64,000 bases of DNA from JADLCX01 sp964630785. Lineage in GTDB: Bacteria > Planctomycetota > Phycisphaerae > Phycisphaerales > UBA1924. Within the stretch, counting starts at the first letter, position 1. Every line of letters begins with the position of its first letter. The notes under the pieces are model-generated. The model did no database searches, had not been told where the DNA came from, and worked only from the letters and a program-made list of their open reading frames with translations. The stretch covers positions 62,001 through 126,000 of the forward strand of contig CAZVZG010000002.1 of assembly GCA_964630785.1 (NCBI GenBank), given 5' to 3'. Made by a program: the position numbers and the translations under genes. This document shows positions 47,750-59,076 of this stretch, one piece after another.

Positions 47750-48481
47750 ATGCGTTCGTTTGTTGCTATCGCCGCCGTCCTCGCGCTCGCCGGGAGCACG
47801 ATGGCCGATTCGGTGACGTTCTCGGGTTCGGGCGGCGGGCGTTCGGCGTCGGCGGTCTTTGAGGCCTCCGGCACCAACCTGATCGTCACGCTCACCAACA
47901 CGTCCACCAGCGACATCTCGCAGCCGATCTTCGTTCTCACCGGCGTGTACTTCGACGTCAGCGGCGGCGCGCTCTCGCTGACACGGACCAGCGCGCTGAT
48001 CGCCTCCGGATCGACGGTGATCAACGTCGGCTCGCAGCCCGCGGGCGGCGACGTGGGCGGGGAGTGGGCGTACAGGAGCGGGCTTTCGGGCGCTGTCGGC
48101 AACGCGGCGTACGGAATCAGCTCGTCCGGGCTCGGGCTCTTCGGGCCGGGCGATCGTTTCTCGGGGGTCAACCTCGCCGGGCCTGACAGCCCCGACGGTC
48201 TGCAGTACGGCATCACGACCGCCGGCGACGACGCATCGACCAACAACGGCGGCACCGACACACCGCTGATCAAGAACGCGGTGGTGTTCACGCTCGCCGG
48301 CTTGCCGACGGGCTTCGACCTGACGCGCCTCGGCAACGTCGGCTTTCAGTACGGCACCTCGCTCACCGAGCCGCAGTTGCTGACGGTTGTGCCGCTGCCG
48401 CCCGCGGCGATCGCGGGCGCCACGGCGCTCGCGGGCGCGGCGCTGGTGGGCGCGGCGAGGCGTCGGCGGTTGTCGCGCTGA
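47750..48481 (+). CDS. XDD4-like surface protein with VPLPPA sorting tail
   Basis: The protein is 243 aa. The ATG at 47750 has GGAG 9 bases upstream. A signal peptide (MRSFVAIAAVLALAGSTMA) is followed by a single beta domain with TSTSDISQPIFVLTGVYFDV, GEWAYRSGLSG and NLAGPDSPDGLQYGI, which fits the exosortase-dependent XDD4-type surface proteins. The C-terminus VPLPPAAIAGATALAGAALVG followed by RRRRLSR is a variant sorting signal with VPLPPA replacing PEP. It would be processed by an exosortase not encoded here. The family name is from memory of the pattern. Confidence 0.78.
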   Translation: MRSFVAIAAVLALAGSTMADSVTFSGSGGGRSASAVFEASGTNLIVTLTNTSTSDISQPIFVLTGVYFDVSGGALSLTRTSALIASGSTVINVGSQPAGGDVGGEWAYRSGLSGAVGNAAYGISSSGLGLFGPGDRFSGVNLAGPDSPDGLQYGITTAGDDASTNNGGTDTPLIKNAVVFTLAGLPTGFDLTRLGNVGFQYGTSLTEPQLLTVVPLPPAAIAGATALAGAALVGAARRRRLSR

Positions 48482-48591
48482 GGCTGTGCGCTGCCGAGAG
48501 CGCCGGGCGACCACTACCGATCGGCACGGGTCCGGACGCTTGGCTCGCCCTGTGATGGCGGGATCTGCGGCCGTGTTGTTACGATTCGCGC

Positions 48592-49347
48592 ATGTCGATC
48601 CTGACAAGGCCTCTATTCGGCCGCGTCTCGGACGCTCCGCCGCTCTCGCCGGTGGGTGTGCGATGCGCGCGTCTCCGGGCGGCGCGTGGATTGGACGGAT
48701 TCCGCTGGTCGATCGTGGGTTGGGGGATTGCGAACGCCGCCATCGCGATGATCTTCGGCGTGTTCACCGTGTTGATGCGTCCCGGCACCGCCGGACCCGG
48801 ATCGATCGCCGGCGTCGCACTGCGGATGATTCGCGGCATGCCCCTCTCCTCGCTGGCGATTCTCGTTCTGTTCTTCGTGGTCGCGTACTTTGTCGGCCCG
48901 TTGATTTCGCGGGTGATGTTTGATCGCTCGGTCGACCGGTTGACGTTTGCGCACACGTTCCGGGCCCGCCGCGTGAGACGATCAGCCCGTACAGTCGTCA
49001 TCATCATGGCCTCGATCGTGGGGCTTGCCGGGCTCGCGTCGTTGACGGTGAGCCTCGGGTTTGGGCTCACGTCGCTCGTCACTGGTCTCGCCTACGGCGG
49101 CGGCTTCCTCATCCCTTTCGGGATCTTCAACCGTCGCGGCGTGCGGCTGGTGTGCGCCCGGTGCGACTACCCGATGTCCACATGGCTCGGCTCGCCGGGG
49201 GTTTGCCCGGAGTGCGGAGCGGCGTGGAAGGAGCCCTGGCGGGCGCGGCTGGGTGTGCGCCGGTGGCGGCCGGGGCTGATCGCTCTTGGCGTGGCGATGC
49301 TTGCTCTCTCGGTGGTGCTCGCGGCGGTGGGGGCTTGGATGATGTGA
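48592..49347 (+). CDS. Membrane protein with C-terminal zinc ribbon
   Basis: The protein is 251 aa. Four or five hydrophobic segments (GWGIANAAIAMIFGVFTVLM, SLAILVLFFVVAYFVGPLI, VVIIMASIVGLAGLASL, LIALGVAMLALSVVLAA) surround a small zinc-ribbon-like motif CARCDYPMSTWLGSPGVCPE, then CG. This CxxCdYp...CPECG element is frequent in short hydrophobic proteins of Phycisphaerales. No ribosome site is clear. Function unknown. Confidence 0.75.
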   Translation: MSILTRPLFGRVSDAPPLSPVGVRCARLRAARGLDGFRWSIVGWGIANAAIAMIFGVFTVLMRPGTAGPGSIAGVALRMIRGMPLSSLAILVLFFVVAYFVGPLISRVMFDRSVDRLTFAHTFRARRVRRSARTVVIIMASIVGLAGLASLTVSLGFGLTSLVTGLAYGGGFLIPFGIFNRRGVRLVCARCDYPMSTWLGSPGVCPECGAAWKEPWRARLGVRRWRPGLIALGVAMLALSVVLAAVGAWMM

Positions 49348-49411
49348 AGGATCGTGAGCGTCGGCGTTCCCGCTTGCTTACGCGGCGCGGCTCCATCCTT
49401 GCATGATCTGG

Positions 49412-50983
49412 TCAACCTTGGTACGCCGCCATGCCCGTGGTTCCGCCCAGCGGCGAGGTCTCGCCCGCGTGGTCGCCCACCACGCGGGGCGTCGGCGCGG
49501 CCGCTTCGGCCCGCGCGACGGGACGGGCCTGGCCGCTCCGGCCGCTCTCGATCGGTGTTCCCGCGCTGGCCGCGGGGTAGCGGTACACGCGCTCAACGCG
49601 AGCGCCGATGCGGGTGAGCAGTTCGTGCGTGATCGATCCGCCCGCGGCCGCGAGCGTGCTGATGAAGTTGGGCGCGCTTCGCTCGCGCCCGACGAGCTCG
49701 ACCTCGGGCCCGGCTTCCATCCGGCCGACGCCGCGCAGGTAGGCGTCGGGAACGTCGGTCACGTCCACGGTGATCTGGTCCATGCTCACGCGGCCGACGA
49801 CCGGGGCATAGACGGTGGGCAAAGACTCCGCGCCGGTCTCACCGCCGGCGGGGTGCGGGGCCTTGACGCCCTCGTCCGGCTCGCCGCCGGAGCGGCGTTC
49901 CCAGGTCCGTCCGGTGAAGCCAACCCAGCCGGGCCCGCCGCCCGGCTTTCCGCCCAGGGAGCGCGGGTAGCCGTCGGCGTAGCCCACGGGCACGAGCGCG
50001 ATCTTGGTCTTGCGTCCGTCGGATCGCCAAGGGGCACGCCACGCGCTGCCGTAGCCCACGGGCCAGCCCGCGGGGATCTCGCCGACGTGAACGACGGTGC
50101 TGGTCCATCGGGTTGCGGGCTCCAAGCGGGCCGCGGCGGGCGCGAACTCGAATCGCTCGTCGGCGGGCACGTCTTCGAGTGCATAGCCGAGCAGGGCCTG
50201 ACCGATCCGCACCATGGTGCCGTGATAGGAGCGGGCGCGGAACATGGCGCACGAGTTGGCCGCGTGCAGCATGAGGTCGTGCGGGGCGACCACGGCCGAC
50301 GGGCCCTTGACGCCCACCCCCGCCGTTCCGCCCGCCGCGGCGACGGCGGCCTTGAGCACGGGCTTGATCCCCTCGACAAAGTCGCGGAAGAGCCGGGCCT
50401 GCTCGCGCGTGAACTCGGCGTCGCAGCAGGGGCTGGCGAAGTGCGTCATGAGGCCGGCGAGCTTCATGCGCGGCGTGGCGACGAGTTTCTGAACGAGCGT
50501 GTGGGCGTCGGCGGGCATCGAACCGCCGCGGGAGAGGCCGGTGTCCACCTGCACGTGCACGGGCAGCGTCGTGCCGATGCGTGTGGTCATCTCGGCGAGC
50601 TGGCGGAGCTGGTCCTCGCTGTGGAGCGTGAGGTGGATGCGCCCGTTGGTGACATGGCGGTAGACCGGGTCCATGCGGTCGATCCCGGGCACGGGCATGA
50701 GCACGAGGATCGGCGTGTTACCGAGCGCGTCGGCGATGGCGCGGGCCTCGTCGAGCGTGTAGACGGCGATCATCTCGACGCCCGAGCCGACCAGCCGCCG
50801 GGCCAGGCGCGAGGCGCCGAGCCCGTAGCCGTCCTGCTTGAGCACAGCGCACACCGCGGCCCCCCCGCTCCCCCCGCTCCCCCCACCCTTAGCCTTAGCC
50901 CCATCGCCCCCGGTCACCGAGCGCACCACGCCCAGGTTCCGTTCCACCGCGCTCAGGTCGATCTCTAGCCCGCTGGTCGCCAC
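49412..50983 (-). CDS. alr: Alanine racemase, enlarged
   Basis: The protein is 523 aa with the GTG at 50983, chosen because GGAG sits 5 bases upstream; a GTG at 51031 would add 16 residues. The PLP-binding Lys is in AVLKQDGYGLGA (canonical AVVKANAYGHG), the barrel has VHVQVDTGLSRGG, and the catalytic Tyr region reads VGYADGYPRSLG; VGRVSMDQITVDV is the second-domain signature. It converts L- to D-alanine for peptidoglycan. It is about 150 residues longer than usual: a Gly-rich insert near the start, an insert (WRAPWRSDGRKTKIA onwards) and a long Gly/Glu-rich loop before the SMDQ motif, and a disordered C-terminal tail. Confidence 0.9.
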   Translation of the reverse strand: MATSGLEIDLSAVERNLGVVRSVTGGDGAKAKGGGSGGSGGAAVCAVLKQDGYGLGASRLARRLVGSGVEMIAVYTLDEARAIADALGNTPILVLMPVPGIDRMDPVYRHVTNGRIHLTLHSEDQLRQLAEMTTRIGTTLPVHVQVDTGLSRGGSMPADAHTLVQKLVATPRMKLAGLMTHFASPCCDAEFTREQARLFRDFVEGIKPVLKAAVAAAGGTAGVGVKGPSAVVAPHDLMLHAANSCAMFRARSYHGTMVRIGQALLGYALEDVPADERFEFAPAAARLEPATRWTSTVVHVGEIPAGWPVGYGSAWRAPWRSDGRKTKIALVPVGYADGYPRSLGGKPGGGPGWVGFTGRTWERRSGGEPDEGVKAPHPAGGETGAESLPTVYAPVVGRVSMDQITVDVTDVPDAYLRGVGRMEAGPEVELVGRERSAPNFISTLAAAGGSITHELLTRIGARVERVYRYPAASAGTPIESGRSGQARPVARAEAAAPTPRVVGDHAGETSPLGGTTGMAAYQG

Positions 50984-51114
50984 AAATGCTCCATCTTCAC
51001 GGCCGATTGTTGCCCGGCCGAAGGCACGCACGTGTCCAGAACCGTTTCCCGCCGGTCCTTCGCCCGCCCTCCCCCTCCCGGGAGCCCCGCAAACAACCCG
51101 GTCTCCGGGCTTCC

Positions 51115-51143
51115 TTGTATCGACCTGACCCTTTCCCTACGAT
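51115..51143 (+). promoter_or_regulatory. Putative promoter of the DEAD-box helicase gene
   Basis: TTGTAT (51115-51120) and TACGAT (51138-51143) with a 17-base spacer, about 90 bases upstream of the ATG. Each hexamer matches consensus at 4/6. Weak. Confidence 0.3.
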
Positions 51144-51233
51144 CAAAGGTGTCTATTCGGGGGTTTTTCGGGCGGCCGCACGCCCTGTGCCCATGAGACG
51201 CGGCACGCAGGTCCATCGTCCTCCATCCAGCCC

Positions 51234-53663
51234 ATGAGCCCCAGTCCCTCCCGTTCCAGCAAGTCCGCCGCCAAGTCCAAGCCCGCCAAGAGCCGGAGCG
51301 CCAAGCCCCGGCCCAAGCCCGCGGCCAGGGGTTCAGCGACCGCACGCAAGGCGGCCTCCAAGCCCGCGAAGAAAGTCACCAAGCCGGCGATCAAGAAGAA
51401 GGCGGTGCGCAAGGCCGTCGCGAAGCCCGCCGCGAAGTCTCGTGCTGCCGCCCGGAGCAAGCCGGCCGCGTCACGGAAGGGCAAGCCGAGCAAGCCGGCG
51501 CGAAAGGCCGCGACGGTACGGAAGCCTGCCCGGCCAGCGGTCGTTGAGGCACAGGTCGAGACGTCGGTTGCACCGGCCGCGCCGGTGATCGAGACACGCT
51601 CGATGCCGGTGGCGCCCAGCCTGCACGCGCCCTCGCCGATGCACGCGCCGCGACCGGCTGCGCCCGAGGCGGACGTTCCGGCCCGTTCGGAGTTCGGAGC
51701 GGGCGGGTACGCGGGCGGCTCTTCGCGGCCCGCCCACCAGCCGCCTGCGCGCCCGTTTGAGGATCGTCGGGACGATCGGTGGGGCCAGCCGCAGAACCGC
51801 GGCCCGCGTCCGGACCAGCGGCCGCAACAGCAACAGCAGCGTCCGTCGCAGCCGCCGCGACACGGCCATCGCGGTGGCAACGGCTGGGCGGGTGGCGGGG
51901 GTGGTGGTGGGCAGCCGCGGCAGCAGCAACAGCAGCAGCAACGCCCCCCGCAGAACCAGCAGAGGCCGCCTCAGCAACAGCAACAACCACCACAACAGCA
52001 GCGCGCACAGGACGATCAGCGCCCGTGGCGTGATTCGCCGGAGCGTCGCCCCGCGCCGCCCGCCGCTTCCGCTCCTCCCATTTCCTCCGCGCCCGCGTCG
52101 CAGGCCGATCATCACCACGTACCCGCCGGTCCGGCGCACCCGGGGCGGGACGAGATCTTCGATCGCGGGACGCGGTTCGCCGATCTGGGCCTGCGCGACA
52201 GCGTGCTCAAGGGCATCACCGAGGCGGGCTTTGAGTACCCCACGGCGATCCAGGCCCGCATCATCCCGGTGATCCTCTCCGGCAAGGACGTGCTGGGCCA
52301 GGCCAAGACGGGCACGGGCAAGACGGCCGCGTTCGGCCTGCCGCTGCTGCACAAGATCGAGAAGGGCGTGGCGTTCCAGGCGCTGGTGCTGGTGCCGACG
52401 CGCGAGCTGGCGATCCAGGTAGCAACCGACCTGAAGGAGTTGGGGCGGTTCACGCCGCTGCACATCCTGCCGGTGTACGGCGGTCAGAACGTCAAGACGC
52501 AGGCGCAGCACCTGGCCAAGGGCCCGGAGATCATCGTTGCGACGCCCGGGCGCGTCATGGACATGGTGCAGCGCGGGTACATCAACTACCGAAGCATCCG
52601 CACCGTCGTGCTCGACGAGGTGGACCGGATGCTGGACATCGGCTTCCGCGACGACATCCGGCGGATCCTCTCGGGGTGCCCGCGCGAGCGGCAGACGGTG
52701 TTCGTGTCGGCGACGATCGGGCCGGAGATCGAATCGCTGGCCCGCTCGTTCGCCCGCGACTGCGAGAAGGTGATCGCCAGCGCCGGCTCGCTCACGGTTT
52801 CGCTGGTCAAGCAGTGGCACCTGCCGGTGCAGCCGTGGGACAAGAAGCAGTTGCTGCTGCACCTGCTTACGCACGAGGACCCGGCGCTCACAGTCGTGTT
52901 CTGCCGGACCAAGAAGACGGTGGACAACATCGCCGAGTATCTGCAGCGCAAGGGCGTGGACTGCCACGCGATTCACGGCGACATGTACCAGAACAAGCGG
53001 AACAAGGTGATGGAGCAGCTTCGGGCGGGCAAGCTCGAGGTGCTCGTGGCCTCGGACGTGGCCAGCCGCGGGCTCGACATCGAGGGCATCACGCACGTCA
53101 TCAACTACGACCTGCCCGAGGACCCGGACTTGTACGTGCACCGGATCGGGCGCACGGCACGGGCCGGGCGCGAGGGCGTGGCGTGGAGCCTGGTGACGCC
53201 CGAGCAGGGCGCGATGCTCACGCAGATCGAGCTGCTGATCAACGCCGAGGTGCCCAAGCTGGACTACCCGGACTTCAAGCCCGGGCCGGTGCCGCACGAC
53301 GTGGCGCAGCGGCAGCAGCACGACCAGCGCCGGATCGAGAACGCCAAGCAGTTCAACCGGTTCTCGTCAACGCCCGCGCCGGTGGCCAGTGCGCCCGCGC
53401 CGACGGCCGCGGCCAGTCCCGCGGGTTCGGGGAGCGCGAGGCCGGGCACGCCCCCGCCGCCGCCCGCGGCGCCCGATCCCAACCGATTCCCGGGCGGGAT
53501 CGTGCCGACGATGGCGCCGCCCAAGCGGATGTTCGGCAAGGTGAAGACGGCGCGGAGCATGAAGGCGGCGATCCAGCAGGCGTTTGTGCCGCCGCCGCCG
53601 GCGAGCACGCAGCCGCCGGCGGAGCCGGGACCATCGACGGGTCCGGCAAGCGATTCGCAGTAA
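51234..53663 (+). CDS. DEAD-box RNA helicase with histone-H1-like and poly-Gln N-terminal extension
   Basis: The protein is 809 aa. Residues 1-105 are Lys/Ala/Pro-rich (SKSAAKSKPAKSRSAKPRPK), like the tail of histone H1. Residues 180-265 are Gln/Pro/Gly-rich with runs of five to seven Gln. The helicase core is about 312-680: Q-motif FADLGL...YPTAIQ, Walker A AKTGTGKT (357-364), PTREL, DEVD (461-464, in place of DEAD), VSATI, and HRIGRTARAG. A Pro/Ala-rich tail follows. It unwinds RNA duplexes in ribosome assembly or mRNA turnover; the disordered N-terminus may bind nucleic acid or drive condensate formation. No Shine-Dalgarno sequence is visible. Confidence 0.92.
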   Translation: MSPSPSRSSKSAAKSKPAKSRSAKPRPKPAARGSATARKAASKPAKKVTKPAIKKKAVRKAVAKPAAKSRAAARSKPAASRKGKPSKPARKAATVRKPARPAVVEAQVETSVAPAAPVIETRSMPVAPSLHAPSPMHAPRPAAPEADVPARSEFGAGGYAGGSSRPAHQPPARPFEDRRDDRWGQPQNRGPRPDQRPQQQQQRPSQPPRHGHRGGNGWAGGGGGGGQPRQQQQQQQRPPQNQQRPPQQQQQPPQQQRAQDDQRPWRDSPERRPAPPAASAPPISSAPASQADHHHVPAGPAHPGRDEIFDRGTRFADLGLRDSVLKGITEAGFEYPTAIQARIIPVILSGKDVLGQAKTGTGKTAAFGLPLLHKIEKGVAFQALVLVPTRELAIQVATDLKELGRFTPLHILPVYGGQNVKTQAQHLAKGPEIIVATPGRVMDMVQRGYINYRSIRTVVLDEVDRMLDIGFRDDIRRILSGCPRERQTVFVSATIGPEIESLARSFARDCEKVIASAGSLTVSLVKQWHLPVQPWDKKQLLLHLLTHEDPALTVVFCRTKKTVDNIAEYLQRKGVDCHAIHGDMYQNKRNKVMEQLRAGKLEVLVASDVASRGLDIEGITHVINYDLPEDPDLYVHRIGRTARAGREGVAWSLVTPEQGAMLTQIELLINAEVPKLDYPDFKPGPVPHDVAQRQQHDQRRIENAKQFNRFSSTPAPVASAPAPTAAASPAGSGSARPGTPPPPPAAPDPNRFPGGIVPTMAPPKRMFGKVKTARSMKAAIQQAFVPPPPASTQPPAEPGPSTGPASDSQ

Positions 53664-53699
53664 GCCTGCCGAACCGTGACCATCCCGATTGGGTGTTGC

Positions 53700-54602
53700 T
53701 CAACGCGGCGAGTTCGCCCATCCGTACGGGCGATTGCCGGGGATGCCCGGCCGCCAGTTGGTCGCGTTGCCGGTGTCGGTGGGTTCGAGGCGGAACCACG
53801 TCGAGCCGCTCGCCACGTACAGGTCGTTGCAGTCGAGGTCGCGGGCATCGCGGACCTGGTTGTCGGTGTGGCTGTTGGGTTGCTTCCACGGACCGGCGTG
53901 GCCCTCGAAATAGGCCACGTTGCCCGACCAGTTGTGCCGACGGGTGATCTGGTCGCCGTTCCCCCACAGCCCGTCGGTGATGCCCGAGTTGTTGAAGTAC
54001 GAGTCCTCCTCCACGAAGATCGGGATGCCGGTCATGATCTGGAGTTGAGAAGACTGCGAGCCCGACATGGTGATGGGCGGCTTCACCGGCGGTGAGGGCG
54101 CGGGGTAGGTCTGGGGACGCTTGAGATACCCGACCTGGATCGGCGCGCCGAGCTTGACGCCCTGGAAGCGCCCGATCATCGTGTAGTCGTAGTTCACGCC
54201 CAGCGGCTGCACGCCGTAGGTGGCGGCGTCGGGTTGCAGGGTCGTGTTGGCGACCAGGTGCGTCGAGCCGTCCTTGCTGCGGCGGCGGTTCTTGGGGCAC
54301 TCGTTGATCTTCCCCGCGTTGTCCACGTACTGATAGAACACGCCCTTGCCGTAGGCCGCCGGTCGGCCCGCAAGCTGGTACGGCGCGAGGCTCCAGTCAA
54401 ACTGCGGCCAGAGCTGGTCCTTCCAGTCGTTCGCGTACAGGTTGGCCGCCTTGCCGAACTGCGACAGGTTGGCCTGACAAACGGTGTCCCAGCCGACCTC
54501 GCGCGCCTTGGCGAGGGCGGGCAGGAGGATGCCGACGAGCAGCGCGATGATCGCGATGACCACCAAGAGCTCGATGAGCGTGAACGCACGCGTCCGGCTC
54601 AT
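53700..54602 (-). CDS. Prepilin-like (type II pseudopilin) protein
   Basis: The protein is 300 aa; the ATG at 54602 has GGAG 8 bases upstream. The N-terminus FTLIELLVVIAIIALLVGIL is the prepilin methylation helix with Glu at position +5 after the cleavage point. The rest has VCQANLSQFGKAANLYANDW, typical of the DUF1559-like/H-X9-DG planctomycete pseudopilins, and ends with HNWSGNVAYFEGHAG, matching the H-x-G-G/F-DGH-type motif (here FEGH). Hundreds of such proteins occur per planctomycete genome; their role is unclear. It is convergent with the helicase gene. Confidence 0.88.
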   Translation of the reverse strand: MSRTRAFTLIELLVVIAIIALLVGILLPALAKAREVGWDTVCQANLSQFGKAANLYANDWKDQLWPQFDWSLAPYQLAGRPAAYGKGVFYQYVDNAGKINECPKNRRRSKDGSTHLVANTTLQPDAATYGVQPLGVNYDYTMIGRFQGVKLGAPIQVGYLKRPQTYPAPSPPVKPPITMSGSQSSQLQIMTGIPIFVEEDSYFNNSGITDGLWGNGDQITRRHNWSGNVAYFEGHAGPWKQPNSHTDNQVRDARDLDCNDLYVASGSTWFRLEPTDTGNATNWRPGIPGNRPYGWANSPR

Positions 54603-54663
54603 TTGCGGCACTCCATAAGCACTCCGGCATGAACAGTATCCATGCGCTCGGGCGAGTTGCTGA

Positions 54664-56592
<1,929 letters not shown>

Positions 56593-56661
56593 AGCCGCCA
56601 ACTTCCGCGAGCGGGGTTCGCCGCATCCGATGCGAGCTTCACCGGTCGCGGAATCGGGCGT

Positions 56662-58728
56662 TCAACACCCGCCGAACCAGCACGCCAGGAAGTCGAACAG
56701 GTCCTGCACGGTGCTGGTCCCGTCGCCGCTGAAGTCGCCGTGACCGCTGAAGTACGAGGTGAGGTAGTCGAACAGGTCCTGCAGCGTCACGCCGCCGGAG
56801 AGGTTCCAGTCGCAGCGGCAGGCGGGCTCGTAGCCAAAGATGCTGAGTTGCCAGTCGGCGAATGTGCCCGTGGCGGGGGGTGAGGCGACCTCGTCGGCGA
56901 CGTGGAGCGTCCAGGAGCCCGCGGCCCGCTCGTCCCAGAAGGCCGCGGGAGAGAACGTGAAGTTCGAGTATCCGCCGGCGGTGTTGTCGGGCCGCAGCGA
57001 GGCGAGGGTGACGGTCGTGCCGCTGGGCGAGGTGAGGGTGATGTGGAGTTGGCCGATGCGGGTGTGCGGGATGTTGACCGTGACCTGCACGCGCTCGACG
57101 AGGAGCGGGCCGGAGACGCCGGTCGCGACGCTCACACCCGCGGGGTTGTTGTCGGGGATGCTCTGGTTGACCGTCAGCACAGGGCCGATGAGCTGCTGCT
57201 GGGGAGGGCGATTGGTCCAACCGGCGGAGAGCGCGACCGCGGCGCCCGCGTCGATTGCGCCGAAGCCGTAAACCTCGCTCCACGATCGCATGTTGCCGGG
57301 GCCGGCGCCGTTGAAGAGCCAAGTCGGATCGCTGGGGTTGACCTTCCGGGCCGAGCGGATCATCACGTGCTGCACGTCGCGCCAGGTCAGCGCGGGATTG
57401 GCCTGGAGCACCAGCGCCGCCACGCCCGCGGCGATCGGCGAGGCCGCGGACGTACCGCCGAACGCCGATGTGTAGGTGTTGAAACCCCAGGTGGTGTAGA
57501 TGCCCAGGTCCGGGCTGGCCAGGTCGTAGTCGGAGGCGGTGACGAGCATGAGCGAGCTGCCGGGCTCGGAGTAGATCGCGTGCCGGTCGTAAAAATCGAT
57601 CGCGCCCACCGCCATCGAGAAGCGGTTGGAGCCGTAGGGGTCGTAGTCCACCCGGTCGTTGTTCTGCGCGCCGTTGCCCGCGGCCCAGACGATCACCTCG
57701 CCCAGCCCGGCGCGCCCGGTGGTTACCGCGTCCTCAAACGCGGCCAGCTCCACCGACGAGATGGTCGCGATGTAGCCGTTGTCGAACGGGCCCCACGAGT
57801 TGGTCTTGATCTTGTTGAGGTCGTTGCGGAAGGCGAAGGCGTCGGCGATCTGTGACGCCGTGCCGTAGTAGAGCCGGGAGACCTTGGCGCCGTACGCGAC
57901 ACCCACGCCGCCGTGGTTGTTGTTGGCCACGGCCGCGACCAGGCCCGCCGTCGCGGTCCCGTGGTCGAACGAGCCGGCGGCCGGCTGGCTGGCGTCCGCG
58001 TCGTAGTTGGGCGCGAGGTCTTCGTGGGTGATGTCCCAGCCGCTCTCGAGCACGCCGACGGTCACGCCCGTGCCCGTCCAGCCCGCCGTCCACGCCGGCT
58101 CGACGTTGATGTCGGCGAGGGGGTTGGTGGTGTTGAGCAGGTGCCACTGCTGCGGCACGCCGGGGTCGGTGGGCACGTTCCGCAGCGCGATGGGTTTCTG
58201 AACGTCGACGTACGCCTCGCGTACGTCCTGTGGTGGGAGTTTGGCCAGCAAGTCGGCCAGTGCGATCGCTTCGCGCACGCTCGCGGCGTCGATGTAGAAG
58301 AACTCGCGCAGAGCGCCGCCGGTCCCGGCCGCGTCGGCGTCGGTGATCTTGAAGCCCGGTGCGGCGGCGGCCACGGACGCGCGGTCGGCGGCGCGGACGA
58401 CCACCCTTGCCCGGAGTGTGTAGCCCGCGGTCCAGCCGAGGCTGGTCCCATCGGCGCGGGTGAGCGCGCGGTCGTCGCGGGACGCGGCCGAGGTCGGCGC
58501 GTCGGGCGTTTCGACCCGGAACAGTGGGCGCGAGTCGCAGAGCGGCACGGTCAGCTCAACGGCGCTCGCGGTGCCCGAGGCGTTCTGCTTGGCGGCGACC
58601 TGAGCGCCGTCGGCGCCCCATGTCACAACCCCGGTGGGCAAGCCCATCCCGACCGCGAACGCCGCGAACAGGAGCGGGGTGCCCCGGACGTACGGGCTGG
58701 GCGTTGTTCGTTCGCGGCGGGTGTGCAT
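56662..58728 (-). CDS. Kexin/furin-like S8 protease with P-domain and GC-type dockerin; Asp-to-Glu in triad
   Basis: The protein is 688 aa from the ATG at 58728 (signal peptide around RGTPLLFAAFAVGMGLPTG); an in-frame ATG at 58812 is less likely. The pro-region is about 45-180. The catalytic domain has His256 (DHGTATAG), Asn352 (AAGNGAQNN) and Ser427 (GGTSAASP). The position of the catalytic Asp is Glu228 in VLESGWDITHEDL (codon 58045-58047, GAG). A P-domain follows (about 490-630, VNIPHTRIGQLHITLTSPSG, GSWTLHVADEV), then the dockerin tag (634-688, VTLQDLFDYL and TVQDLFDFL) ending CWFGGC. It would be a surface-anchored protease with altered or weakened activity. Confidence 0.9.
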   Translation of the reverse strand: MHTRRERTTPSPYVRGTPLLFAAFAVGMGLPTGVVTWGADGAQVAAKQNASGTASAVELTVPLCDSRPLFRVETPDAPTSAASRDDRALTRADGTSLGWTAGYTLRARVVVRAADRASVAAAAPGFKITDADAAGTGGALREFFYIDAASVREAIALADLLAKLPPQDVREAYVDVQKPIALRNVPTDPGVPQQWHLLNTTNPLADINVEPAWTAGWTGTGVTVGVLESGWDITHEDLAPNYDADASQPAAGSFDHGTATAGLVAAVANNNHGGVGVAYGAKVSRLYYGTASQIADAFAFRNDLNKIKTNSWGPFDNGYIATISSVELAAFEDAVTTGRAGLGEVIVWAAGNGAQNNDRVDYDPYGSNRFSMAVGAIDFYDRHAIYSEPGSSLMLVTASDYDLASPDLGIYTTWGFNTYTSAFGGTSAASPIAAGVAALVLQANPALTWRDVQHVMIRSARKVNPSDPTWLFNGAGPGNMRSWSEVYGFGAIDAGAAVALSAGWTNRPPQQQLIGPVLTVNQSIPDNNPAGVSVATGVSGPLLVERVQVTVNIPHTRIGQLHITLTSPSGTTVTLASLRPDNTAGGYSNFTFSPAAFWDERAAGSWTLHVADEVASPPATGTFADWQLSIFGYEPACRCDWNLSGGVTLQDLFDYLTSYFSGHGDFSGDGTSTVQDLFDFLACWFGGC

Positions 58729-59076
58729 GAGGTCGGGCGTGGCGGGGTCGGGGAGTGGGGGGGGCGGGTGGGGGGTGAGGGGGATGCAGAAGCGTGCTTC
58801 CCAACGATACATCCGAAAGAGCGGCCGCCGTGGATGCGGCCTCAACCGGAGCGAATGTGCGGGGGTCGTACGGGGTATCGGTCCGAAGGCCGGGGCCCTG
58901 TTGCGCTGTGCGCCGGGCAGCGGTGGGCTGGGCCGGGAGCGTCGGCTTGTGCGGCCGTGGGCGGACGGCGAGGTCCGCTAAGCGGCTGAGTAAGGGGAAG
59001 TCGTGGGCGAATCGCACCGCATGTCGCCCAGAGCGGCGTCATGCGGTGGCACTCGGCGTATGGGAAGTTCGAGAGC
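58729..59076. other. Intergenic region, 348 bp
   Basis: Between two minus-strand dockerin genes. A run of G on the plus strand (58739-58795) lies in the leader of the kexin-like gene. A TATCGT -10-like hexamer (minus strand, near 58801-58806) has no good -35. No gene and no strong hairpin at the 3' side. Confidence 0.5.
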
